Source: an uncultured Clostridium sp. (GTDB lineage Bacteria > Bacillota > Clostridia > TANB77 > CAG-508). From it: DNA of 64,000 bases. The DNA lies in assembly GCA_902496295.1 (NCBI GenBank), contig CABVAF010000004.1:1-64000 (forward strand). Reading direction: 5' to 3'. The position numbers and the translations under genes are program-made. The notes beneath the pieces are model-generated. The model made no database searches. It was not told where the DNA came from and saw only the letters and a program-made list of their open reading frames with translations. Every line of letters begins with the position of its first letter. Position 1 is the stretch's first letter. Positions 1 to 7,336 of the stretch are shown piece after piece.

Positions 1-551
1 ATGGAAAAGAAACAGAAGAAGTATGGATAAATAATAGTAGTAGCTATATAACAGGTTCGGCAGGAAATAGCGCAAGTGCAAGTAGTAATACAGGAACGAC
101 AAATGACTATACAAGTACACAAGGAGTAAAAGCAAGTACAACAGGGACGGTGTATGGAATATATGATATGAGCGGAGGCTCATGGGAATATGTAGCAGCA
201 TATGTAAATAATGTGAATGGAAACTTAACAACATATGGAAGTAGTTTAGTAAATGGAGATGCAAAAACGAAGAATGTGTATACAATGGGAAGTGGAGATA
301 CAAGACAGGCAAACTATAATGCGAATGCGAGCAAGTACGGAGATGCGGTATACGAAACATCGAGCGAGTACGAGACGAGTAGCGGTTCGTGGTACGCCGA
401 TTACTCTTACTTTCCTTGTTCAAGCTATCCTTTTTTCAGACGCACGGGCGATTACAGCCTTTCTACGGGTGTCGGCGTGTTCGCTTTCAGCAACGCTAGC
501 GGTGATTACTACGGCAATAATTCGTTCCGTCCGGTCTTGGTTACACTTTAA
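1..551 (+). CDS. Pilin-lectin surface protein with DGR-type variable C-terminus (5' truncated by window)
   Basis: The reading frame is open from base 3 to the TAA at 549-551, so only the last 182 or so residues are visible and the start lies upstream. The visible part matches the C-terminal halves of the proteins at 13605-15032, 15183-16568, 18013-19494 and 41040-42486: WINNSSSYITGSAGNS, then VYGIYDMSGGSWEYVAAYVNN, then the ending SFRPVLVTL. YDMSGG-WEY and the terminal SFRPV correspond to the DMAGNVWEW and GFR signatures of the FGE-sulfatase/C-type-lectin fold (family knowledge). The last 54 codons are more G/C-rich than the rest and differ from paralogues mainly at surface-loop-like positions, as expected of a variable region. 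By homology the missing N-terminus should carry a prepilin-like signal. A strong terminator follows, so this is the last gene of its transcript. Confidence 0.8.
   Translation, partial: GKETEEVWINNSSSYITGSAGNSASASSNTGTTNDYTSTQGVKASTTGTVYGIYDMSGGSWEYVAAYVNNVNGNLTTYGSSLVNGDAKTKNVYTMGSGDTRQANYNANASKYGDAVYETSSEYETSSGSWYADYSYFPCSSYPFFRRTGDYSLSTGVGVFAFSNASGDYYGNNSFRPVLVTL
387..542 (+). other. Candidate DGR variable region (VR1)
   Basis: This is the C-terminal block from the SWY codons to just before the stop. It aligns codon for codon without gaps to 42322-42476. The first 21 bases and an 18-base tract near the end are identical in the two copies, while 24 of 54 codons differ between them. By hand count about 39 bases differ, and in roughly two thirds of these at least one copy has A. 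The block uses TAC, TTC, GGC, GCC, ACG and TCG codons that are rare in the body of the gene. That pattern fits sequence copied from a distant template with adenine-directed mutagenesis. The template is not in the window, so A-specificity is unproven. Confidence 0.65.
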
Positions 552-558
552 TGTAACT
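539..558 (+). other. Hairpin at 3' edge of VR1, loop over the stop codon
   Basis: GGTTACA (539-545) pairs with TGTAACT (552-558), with one G-T pair at the base. The six-base loop CTTTAA contains the TAA stop. The hairpin at 42474-42493 has the same loop and stem length with changed but still paired bases. DGR targets such as that of phage BPP-1 need a hairpin or cruciform just after the variable region (established). Its use here is inferred. Confidence 0.6.
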
Positions 559-566
559 AACTAAAA

Positions 567-625
567 AGTGTATAAGTGTTACTAAATAAAATTAATTTTA
601 AAGTAACATTTATACACTATTTTTT
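567..625 (+). terminator. Rho-independent terminator after the first variable gene
   Basis: A 17-base arm at 567-583 is perfectly complementary, apart from one mismatch, to 602-618, followed by a T-rich tail (ATTTTTTG). It separates the variable gene from ftsE. Confidence 0.8.
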
Positions 626-774
626 GTCTAAAGATTACACAATTTTTGTTAAAATTAACCGAATGTAAATTTTCTGTGAATTTTATCTAAAAATATATTG
701 CAAATATATGCTTTTATTGTTATTATAATGTTGTAATTTATTATATAATGTCAGAAAGTGACGAGGAGATACTG

Positions 775-1461
775 ATGATTGAATTTAGAAACGTTAGTAA
801 AACATATGATACAGGTACAGAAGCAGTACATAAGGCAAACTTTAACATAGAAAAAGGTGAGTTTGCGTTTTTAGTAGGTACTTCTGGTTCAGGAAAGTCA
901 ACATTAATTAAGTTAATATTAAAAGAAGAAAATCCTACATCTGGAAATATTATAATTAATGGAAAAGATACAACATATTTGAAGCCAAAAAGAGTTCCAT
1001 TTTTAAGAAGAAGTATGGGAGTGGTTTTTCAAGATTTCAGACTTTTGCCAGATAAAACAGTTTACGATAATGTTGCTTTTGCAATGTATATAGTAAATGC
1101 AACTAAAAGACATATAAGAAGACAAGTTCCAATGGTTTTATCACTTGTTGGACTAAGCAATAAAGCAAAAGTTTATCCAAACGAGTTATCTGGTGGAGAA
1201 CAACAAAGGGTTGCATTAGCAAGAGCTTTAGTAAATAACCCATCAATGCTTATAGCAGATGAGCCTACAGGAAACTTAGACCCAGATACAGCATGGGACA
1301 TTATGACTTTATTAGACGACATTAATAAAAGAGGAACAACAGTAGTTGTAGCAACACATGCAAAAGATATAGTAGATAAAATGAAGAAAAGAGTTATACA
1401 AATAGAAGATGGCCACATTATTAGAGACGACAAAAAAGGTGGCTATAATAGTGAGGTGTAA
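775..1461 (+). CDS. ftsE: Cell division ATP-binding protein FtsE
   Basis: ABC-type ATPase partner of FtsX. The complex sits at the inner membrane at the division site and activates peptidoglycan hydrolases. The 228-residue length is typical. Walker A GTSGSGKS is at residues 35-42, the Q-loop in VVFQDFRLL, the signature LSGGEQQR at 138-145, Walker B LIADEP at 159-164, and the H-loop in ATHAKD. An in-frame ATG exists at 748, but the ATG at 775 is preceded by GAGGAG at 763-768 with proper spacing and gives the usual MIEF start. It overlaps translationally with ftsX: the stop is two bases before the ftsX GTG, and the ftsX SD lies inside the last ftsE codons. Downstream M23 peptidases fit the FtsEX-hydrolase pathway. 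Confidence 0.95.
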   Translation: MIEFRNVSKTYDTGTEAVHKANFNIEKGEFAFLVGTSGSGKSTLIKLILKEENPTSGNIIINGKDTTYLKPKRVPFLRRSMGVVFQDFRLLPDKTVYDNVAFAMYIVNATKRHIRRQVPMVLSLVGLSNKAKVYPNELSGGEQQRVALARALVNNPSMLIADEPTGNLDPDTAWDIMTLLDDINKRGTTVVVATHAKDIVDKMKKRVIQIEDGHIIRDDKKGGYNSEV

Positions 1462-1463
1462 TT

Positions 1464-2363
1464 GTGTTAGGTTATTTAATAAGTGAAGGATTTAGAAACG
1501 TATTTAAAAACAAAAAGTCAACAGTTGCATCTTTGGTAATAATGTGTGCAACAATGTTTATATTTGGTATTTTCTTTGCAATAGGAGAAAATGTTAATCA
1601 TATGATTGATGACATAGAAAAACAACAAGGTATGCAAGTATTTATAAAAAATGATGATACCATAACGCAAGAACAAAAGACGCAACTTGGAGAGCAAATT
1701 AGAAATTTAGATGGTGTTAATACAGTTGTTTTTAGAACAAGAGATGAAAGTTTAAATCAAATAAAAGACTCTGTATTTAAGGACAACCCAGAAATGGTAG
1801 AAATGTATGAAGGAGACAGAAATCCTCTACAAGACTCATATGTAGTAACACTTACAGACTTAGAAAAGAGCGAACAAGTAAAAAATGCTATAGAAAAAAA
1901 TAGTATTGTGGATAATGTAGAAATTAGGTCAAATACAATAAACACTCTTATAAAAATAGCTAATGGAATAAATACAGCATCAATTGTAATTTTAATTTTA
2001 TTAGTACTTATTTCAATATTTATTATAACGAATACCATAAAATTAACAGTTCATGCAAGAAGGAAAGAAATATCAATTATGAAATATGTTGGGGCAACAA
2101 ATGGATTTATCAGGTGGCCATTTGTAGTAGAAGGTATTATTATTGGTGTTATATCTGCTTTAATATCTATCTTACTATTAGGGTTAGCTTATAATGGTAC
2201 AGCAAATGCAGTATTAACATTATTACAGTCAACAACATTACCATTGGGAATTATTTCATTCTCAGATATGTTTGGATTAGTTTTAGCTGTTTATTTAGTT
2301 TTAGGAATAGGAATAGGTGTTATAGGAAGTATGATATCTATGAGAAGATACTTAGAAGTATAA
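1464..2363 (+). CDS. ftsX: Cell division permease-like protein FtsX
   Basis: Membrane partner of FtsE. The 299 residues show the FtsX pattern: a short cytoplasmic N-terminus, TM1 at about 22-40, a large extracellular loop to about 165, then three C-terminal TM segments (about 172-195, 218-241, 268-290). The motif RRKEISIMKYVGAT, which follows TM2, is characteristic of FtsX/MacB-type permeases. The start is GTG, with GAGGTG just upstream inside ftsE. The extracellular loop is the region known to contact the coiled coil of EnvC/PcsB-type hydrolases, and such a protein is the next gene. Confidence 0.95.
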   Translation: MLGYLISEGFRNVFKNKKSTVASLVIMCATMFIFGIFFAIGENVNHMIDDIEKQQGMQVFIKNDDTITQEQKTQLGEQIRNLDGVNTVVFRTRDESLNQIKDSVFKDNPEMVEMYEGDRNPLQDSYVVTLTDLEKSEQVKNAIEKNSIVDNVEIRSNTINTLIKIANGINTASIVILILLVLISIFIITNTIKLTVHARRKEISIMKYVGATNGFIRWPFVVEGIIIGVISALISILLLGLAYNGTANAVLTLLQSTTLPLGIISFSDMFGLVLAVYLVLGIGIGVIGSMISMRRYLEV

Positions 2364-2386
2364 AATTAAAAAGTGAGGGAAACAAT

Positions 2387-3565
2387 ATGAGAAGAAAAGT
2401 TATTTCAGTTTTTCTAGTAGTTATAATGCTGCTGGGATTTACAACAACTGTAATGGCAGATGATTTACAAGATTTAAAAGACCAAGCATCAGATATAAAT
2501 GCAACTATAAAAGAGCAGGAAGCAAGACAAGATGAAATACAGCAAGAAAAGGAAAGTGCTTTAGACGAAATTCAGTCTTTGGATGACTCAATTCGTAAGT
2601 ATGAAATAGAAATAGAAAGTCTTGAAAGTGAAATATCTTCTTTAGAAGAAAATATTACTGAAAAAGAAGCAGAGATTAAACAATTAGAGGAAGATTACAA
2701 AGAAAAAGACCAACAATTACAAGACAAGCTAGTGTTTACACAAAAATATGGACAAATAAGCTATTTAGATGTTTTACTAGGTTCAGATAATTTTATGGAC
2801 TTTATATCAAATGCACATATTGTTTCTGAATTAACAGCAGCAGATAATAAAATGATGGAAGAAATTTCAGCAAGTCAAAAAGAAATAGAAAAGGCAAAAA
2901 AGGAGTTAGAGTCTGAAAAATCAGAATTAGATACATCTAAGAAATCTGTTGAGGCAAAACAAAAACAATTATCTGTAAGTAAGCAAGCAAAGCAAGAAAA
3001 AGTTGCAGCATTAGATGAAGAAGATAAGCAAGTACAAGCAGAGTTAGACGAATATATGGCAGAATTAGATGATATAGACGCAAGAATTAAGAAAAAGATG
3101 CAAGAACTTGCACAAAGTGGAAATAACAATAAATATGAAGGAAGCTTTTCTGGAACATTAGGTTGGCCATTGTCTTCAAGCTCATATGGATATAACAATA
3201 TTACTTCATACTTCGGGTCTAGAGAGTCTCCTGTAGCAGGGGCAAGTACAAATCATAGAGGAATAGATATAGGAGTAAGTACTGGTACACCAGTTTATGC
3301 ATCAGCAGATGGTTATGTATTAGATGTTCAATATACTAGCGCAAGAGGATTATTTGTTTTAATTATGCATGGAGATAATTTATATACAAGATATCAACAT
3401 TTAAGTAGTGCTAGTGTAAGTGCAGGACAATATGTAACAAGAGGGCAACAAATTGCAAGAAGTGGTAACACAGGAATAGGATCTGGACCACACTTACATT
3501 TTGAAGTATTAACACAACCATATTATGGATATGAGGTAAATCCTTTAAATTATACACATTGGTAA
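2387..3565 (+). CDS. Coiled-coil M23 peptidase, EnvC/PcsB-like cell wall hydrolase
   Basis: Secreted murein endopeptidase or hydrolase activator, 392 residues. A signal peptide at 1-24 ends VMA. A charged heptad-rich coiled coil runs from about 25 to 245 and contains the EnvC-type insert QKYGQISYLDVLLGSDNFMDF. A LytM/M23 domain covers about 280-392, with zinc ligands in HRGID (His290) and HLHFE (369-373), so the catalytic site looks intact. It lies 23 bases after ftsX with SD AGTGAGGG and is likely cotranscribed. This order matches loci in which FtsEX controls a dedicated hydrolase. The FtsX partnership is inferred from order and architecture. Confidence 0.9.
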   Translation: MRRKVISVFLVVIMLLGFTTTVMADDLQDLKDQASDINATIKEQEARQDEIQQEKESALDEIQSLDDSIRKYEIEIESLESEISSLEENITEKEAEIKQLEEDYKEKDQQLQDKLVFTQKYGQISYLDVLLGSDNFMDFISNAHIVSELTAADNKMMEEISASQKEIEKAKKELESEKSELDTSKKSVEAKQKQLSVSKQAKQEKVAALDEEDKQVQAELDEYMAELDDIDARIKKKMQELAQSGNNNKYEGSFSGTLGWPLSSSSYGYNNITSYFGSRESPVAGASTNHRGIDIGVSTGTPVYASADGYVLDVQYTSARGLFVLIMHGDNLYTRYQHLSSASVSAGQYVTRGQQIARSGNTGIGSGPHLHFEVLTQPYYGYEVNPLNYTHW

Positions 3566-3671
3566 TATAAATATTAAATTAAAATTGGTAATAAAGATTT
3601 ACAAATATTAAATAAAAAAATGTACATAATAAGAACATTATAAATAAATACAAGGAGGAGGCTAAGTAAAA

Positions 3672-4910
3672 TTGAAAAACAAAATACTTTGCACTCTCCT
3701 TGCTTTAATTTTAATAATAAGTTATTCTGCTACAGTTATAGCAAGCAGTGTAAATGTAGCAAGTGAAGTTACAAACACGGAAGAGCAGAATAGCCAAGGA
3801 TCAAATACAGAGCAAAATCAAGCTACATCAAATACTATAGATAGTTTAAATCAGCAAAAAGAAGAAGTGGAAGAAAAAATAAATCAATCTAGTCTACAGC
3901 TAGAATATGTTCAAAATGAAATGACAAATACTATGGTGCAAATTCAGAAATTAGATGATTCTATAAGAGACTACGAGGCGCAAATTAGCGATTTAAATAA
4001 TAAAGTAAATAGCTATGAAGAGTCTATAAAATCTATGACTCAAGAATTAGAAGAAACCACAAAAGAATATAATGAAAAAGATGAAATAGTAAGAGAAAGG
4101 CTTGTAGCAATATCAAAAGCAGGAGAGGTATCATATTTAGATGTTTTATTAAAGTCAAAAAGTTTACCTGAGTTTTTATCTTCTATTTATTTTATGCGAA
4201 AAATAACAGAAGTAGATATAAACCTTATGAATGAAGTAGCACAGAAAAAAGAGGAAATAGAAACTTATAAACAAAAAATAGAAAACGAAAATGCTCAGAC
4301 GAAAATAATAAAAGCAAAAGCTGAGCAAATGTCTATTGTACTTAATAACACAAAAAGCTTACAACAAGGCTATGTAAATAGCTTGCAAGAAAATGAAAAG
4401 AAACTTAATGATGAAATTACAGCATATAAAAACGAACAATTAAGAATAGAAACATTAATTATGCAAATTTCTACAACGCCTAGTATAGACATACAGTATA
4501 CTGGTGGAGCATTAATTTGGCCTGTAGCTGTAAGTGGAACAGTAATAACATCTTATTATGGATATAGAGAACATCCTATACAGGGTATTGTAAAATTACA
4601 TCAGGGCTTAGATATAGGTGGAGCAGATTATGGAGCGCCAATAGTTGCAGCACTAGATGGGGTAGTATCATATGCAGGAGAACTTGGAAGCTATGGTAAT
4701 TGTGTAATGATAGATCATGGAAATGGAATTACAACTTTATATGGACATGGACAAAAAATATTAACAGAAAAGGGAAAAGTGGTAAAACAGGGGGACTTAA
4801 TAATGGAAGTTGGTTCTACTGGAAATTCCACAGGTCCACATTGTCACTTTGAAGTAAGAATAAATGGTTACACACAAGATCCACTAAAATATGTAAATCC
4901 ACCACAATAA
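3672..4910 (+). CDS. Second coiled-coil M23 peptidase, EnvC-like
   Basis: Secreted M23 metallopeptidase of 412 residues with the same plan as its upstream neighbour. The signal peptide is about 1-25, followed by a low-complexity Gln/Asn/Ser stretch, then a coiled coil at about 55-265 with the related insert GEVSYLDVLLKSKSLPEFLSS. The catalytic domain has HQGLD (His310) and HCHFE (390-394). The start is TTG at 3672 after AAGGAGGAGG; spacing from the last GGAGG is about ten bases. The intergenic gap of 106 bases is larger than in ftsE-ftsX, so it may have its own promoter. A terminator follows. The pair looks like an old tandem duplication. Confidence 0.9.
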   Translation: MKNKILCTLLALILIISYSATVIASSVNVASEVTNTEEQNSQGSNTEQNQATSNTIDSLNQQKEEVEEKINQSSLQLEYVQNEMTNTMVQIQKLDDSIRDYEAQISDLNNKVNSYEESIKSMTQELEETTKEYNEKDEIVRERLVAISKAGEVSYLDVLLKSKSLPEFLSSIYFMRKITEVDINLMNEVAQKKEEIETYKQKIENENAQTKIIKAKAEQMSIVLNNTKSLQQGYVNSLQENEKKLNDEITAYKNEQLRIETLIMQISTTPSIDIQYTGGALIWPVAVSGTVITSYYGYREHPIQGIVKLHQGLDIGGADYGAPIVAALDGVVSYAGELGSYGNCVMIDHGNGITTLYGHGQKILTEKGKVVKQGDLIMEVGSTGNSTGPHCHFEVRINGYTQDPLKYVNPPQ

Positions 4911-4935
4911 AAATTATAAAGAAAATAAATTTTCT

Positions 4936-4990
4936 AAAAAGAACAAGTTAATTTATAAAAGTAAAATATTAATAACTTGCTCTTTTTATT
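4936..4990 (+). terminator. Terminator of the ftsEX-M23 region
   Basis: AAAAAGAACAAGTTA (4936-4950) pairs with TAACTTGCTCTTTTT (4973-4987) with a single mismatch, and the 3' arm ends in a T run. Confidence 0.85.
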
Positions 4991-5074
4991 TTGTTTTATT
5001 TTATAACTTTAGTTTATTTAAAAGTTTATTTAAAAATATTATTTGTATTTCTTGATAAAATATTAAAAAACATA

Positions 5075-5102
5075 TTTGCATTTAGAAAATTTATGGTATA
5101 AT
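5075..5102 (+). promoter_or_regulatory. Probable SigA promoter of tRNA-Gln
   Basis: TTTGCA at 5075-5080 and TATAAT at 5097-5102 are separated by 16 bases. The -10 is of the extended form (TGGTATAAT) and lies 25 bases before the tRNA. Confidence 0.6.
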
Positions 5103-5126
5103 ATGTCTATAGTAATAAAAAAATAT

Positions 5127-5202
5127 TGGGGTATCGCCAAGCGGTAAGGCATCGGACTCTGACTCCGACATTTCCTAGGTTCGAATCCTAGTACCCCAAC
5201 CA
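5127..5202 (+). tRNA. tRNA-Gln (anticodon CTG)
   Basis: The acceptor arms TGGGGTA (5127-5133) and TACCCCA (5192-5198) pair fully, and CCA is encoded at 5200-5202. The anticodon arm is TCGGA-CTCTGAC-TCCGA, so the anticodon is CTG (reads CAG). The T-arm is CTAGG-TTCGAAT-CCTAG. Confidence 0.95.
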
Positions 5203-5258
5203 TTAAAATTAATCTAAAAATTTGGGTGAGTAAAATACCTTATGAAAGAAGGAAAAAT

Positions 5259-5412
5259 ATGGATAATATAGATTTAATGAGATATTGGATAAATAGTAGT
5301 GACGAGGACTATGATGCAATGCAAGTAATGTACAGATGAATATACAGCCGAACAAGTGAAAAATATTGAGGAGGCAAGAAAATGGCTAAAAGAACTATTG
5401 ATAGAAGAATAA
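5259..5412 (+). pseudogene. Remnant of a HEPN-domain (HepT-like) toxin gene
   Basis: An ATG at 5259 opens 26 codons (MDNIDLMRYWINSSDEDYDA and on), which resembles the start of HEPN proteins, and then hits TGA at 5337. A different frame from about 5335 reads DEYTAEQVKNIEEARKWLKE and ends at TAA 5410-5412, which resembles the last helix of the same family. The middle of the protein, including the usual R-x4-6-H active-site motif, is missing. I read this as an internal deletion that also shifted the frame. The C-terminal piece still overlaps the start of the nucleotidyltransferase gene by 31 bases, as in intact pairs. Confidence 0.6.
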
Positions 5413-5702
5413 TGGAGTCAATAAAAAAATATATAGAAAAAGTTAGTGAATATTATAAAATAGAAGCAATAATATTATTTGGTTCTTATGCAAAAGGAAC
5501 TGAAAATGAAAGTAGTGATATAGATATAGCAGTAATTTCAAGCGATTTTGACGATATTATAGAGGATGGGGCAAAGTTAATAGGTTTAACTTGGAAAATA
5601 GATACAAGAATTGAACCACATCCAATTACTTCAGAAGATTATAAAAAAATTTCAAATCCTTTTGTAAAAGAAGTTGTAGATACAGGAATAAAAGTTGCAT
5701 AA
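5382..5702 (+). CDS. MNT-type nucleotidyltransferase antitoxin (MntA-like)
   Basis: A 106-residue minimal nucleotidyltransferase. The family motif is present: GSY at residues 34-36 and the two metal-binding aspartates in DID at 46-48. In HepT-MntA toxin-antitoxin systems MntA adenylylates the HEPN toxin (established). The SD GAGGAGG lies at 5368-5374, inside the remnant of the HEPN gene that overlaps it. Because the toxin is broken, this appears to be an orphan antitoxin. It is followed by a strong bidirectional terminator. Confidence 0.85.
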   Translation: MAKRTIDRRIMESIKKYIEKVSEYYKIEAIILFGSYAKGTENESSDIDIAVISSDFDDIIEDGAKLIGLTWKIDTRIEPHPITSEDYKKISNPFVKEVVDTGIKVA

Positions 5703-5735
5703 TATTTTAAAAAATAAAGTATAAAGAAATAAATC

Positions 5736-5761
5736 CCCCCGGCTTAGCCGGGGGAATTTTT
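5736..5761. terminator. Strong terminator between convergent genes
   Basis: CCCCCGGC (5736-5743) pairs with GCCGGGGG (5747-5754) around a TTA loop, followed by AATTTTT. It is unusually GC-rich for this window and sits between the MNT gene and the convergent VWA gene. Confidence 0.85.
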
Positions 5762-5766
5762 ACATT

Positions 5767-7197
5767 CTATTTATTATTGTGTTTTCTAAATTTCATTCCT
5801 ACTATTGCTAAAGCTATAGCAACAACTGCAATTATAACTAATGCTACAAAACTATTATTTCCTGTTTGAGGAATAGGGTCTTGAGCAGTTGTATTATCTT
5901 CTTTTTGAGGAGGAACTTCCTCTTTTACTCTAACTGTAGGAGAGTCATCTGATTCAACGTGACCATCTTCATTGTAAGTAATATCTACCTTTTCATTTGT
6001 AGGTAATATTTCATCAAGTATTTCTCTATTAAAATCGTCTTTTAATGTAAGTTTGTAGCTTAATGTAGCAACTTCATCTTCATTTAAAACTTCTATAGTC
6101 CATGTAATACTATTATCTGTTTTATTTATTTCTGCACTTACATCTCCGATATTAGGAGATGCAACATATTCAAAATTAAAATTATCTATAATTGTTTGTG
6201 GGAAATAATCTTTAATAATAATATTGTTTAATTTTGTATCAGGTGTAGGTACAAGTATGTCTACTATTGTATTATTAAGAGTTTCCTCAATTTCTTGGTC
6301 TTGTATATAATAAAAGTTTCCTACAGTAGGTTGTTCTGGTGTACCAAATATTTCTTCTGCAAGGTCTTGATATGTTCTTTGTGTAGTTGGCTCAGTTTCT
6401 TCTCCGTTAAGACCAATCATAGCTCCTAATATATTAATTCCTTCATTATTAAGTTCTTGTAATTTTGCTTTTGTGTTAGTTGCAACTTCTCCTGAATAAG
6501 TAGCAAAGTTACCATGAGCATCGTTATTAGGAACTCCGTCACTTAATAATACTAAAACCTTTGTGTTGTCTTGGTCTGTATAGTTTTGCTCTGCTATTGT
6601 AAGACCTGCTTCTATGTTAGTTCTTGCACCATTGCTTGTTTCTATATTAGCAAGTGCATTTTTTACTTCTGTAACATCACTTGTTAGGTTTTGCTCTAAT
6701 TTAGCATCTGATAAAGTTCCTTCTTCACCATCTTTACTAGAAAAACTTACAACACCAATTTTTAAATCTGGATAAGCTTTAAATAGTGTGTCTGCCAAAT
6801 TACTTGCAGATTCAATAACGGCTTCTTTTCTTGTAACTCCAGCTTCTGTAGAATGTTCTACCATGCTATTAGAATTATCTATTACTAAAAATAATTCAGA
6901 AGGTTTTGTAACATCAGATGGAGCAGATGTATTTACTAAACTTAATTGTATAGTAATACTTTTTTCTGTTGCACTAAAATCTGCAACTTTTTTCTCAAAT
7001 CTGCCCTTGTCTCCTAAATTAATTGTACAAGACTTATCACTAACTAATTCAAATACTGTAACTTTCGAAGCTCCTTCTGTAGTATTTGAGGTTGATTCAT
7101 TTGTAGAAGTAATATTTACAGCAAAAGTATAGCTTGAAATTGTTATTAATAAAATTATTAAAACAAGTGTAAACAATAATTTTTTTGTTTTATTCAT
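5767..7197 (-). CDS. Sortase-anchored von Willebrand factor A domain surface protein
   Basis: A 476-residue exported protein. A signal peptide (about 1-26) precedes a VWA domain with the MIDAS motif DNSNS at 107-111 and the later VLLSDGVPN strand, so it should bind a divalent metal and mediate adhesion or assembly. The region from about 320 to 425 resembles the isopeptide/DUF11-type segments of Gram-positive pilins. The C-terminus has IPQTG (442-446), a hydrophobic segment and a KFRKHNNK tail, an LPXTG-like sorting signal with Ile in place of Leu. No sortase is in the window. It is transcribed alone, convergent to the MNT gene and divergent from dxs. Confidence 0.85.
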   Translation of the reverse strand: MNKTKKLLFTLVLIILLITISSYTFAVNITSTNESTSNTTEGASKVTVFELVSDKSCTINLGDKGRFEKKVADFSATEKSITIQLSLVNTSAPSDVTKPSELFLVIDNSNSMVEHSTEAGVTRKEAVIESASNLADTLFKAYPDLKIGVVSFSSKDGEEGTLSDAKLEQNLTSDVTEVKNALANIETSNGARTNIEAGLTIAEQNYTDQDNTKVLVLLSDGVPNNDAHGNFATYSGEVATNTKAKLQELNNEGINILGAMIGLNGEETEPTTQRTYQDLAEEIFGTPEQPTVGNFYYIQDQEIEETLNNTIVDILVPTPDTKLNNIIIKDYFPQTIIDNFNFEYVASPNIGDVSAEINKTDNSITWTIEVLNEDEVATLSYKLTLKDDFNREILDEILPTNEKVDITYNEDGHVESDDSPTVRVKEEVPPQKEDNTTAQDPIPQTGNNSFVALVIIAVVAIALAIVGMKFRKHNNK

Positions 7198-7299
7198 TTA
7201 AAATCTCTCCTTTACATATAGTTTAACCATTTTAATCTATATAATTCTACCACGTAAAAAAAATTTTTTCAATAATTTGACGAAAATGTAATAAATTTG

Positions 7300-7308
7300 T
7301 GATATAAT
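7300..7308 (+). promoter_or_regulatory. Extended -10 promoter of dxs
   Basis: TGATATAAT (7300-7308) lies 28 bases before the dxs ATG. TTGACG at 7277-7282 is the nearest -35-like hexamer but is 20 bases from the -10, so recognition probably relies on the extended -10. Confidence 0.5.
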
Positions 7309-7336
7309 TAACGAAAATTAAAAAAGGTGGGTTTAT

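Noticed and set aside
253..564. Overlapping ORF in another frame across VR1
   Set aside because: It is an out-of-frame shadow; the real frame is shown by homology to five paralogues. The same applies to 42251-42532 and 14788-15021.
5127..5412. Integrated element using tRNA-Gln as attachment site
   Set aside because: No repeat of the tRNA 3' end and no integrase were found nearby.
7277..7308. Classic -35/-10 promoter for dxs
   Set aside because: The spacing is 20 bases; only the extended -10 was kept.
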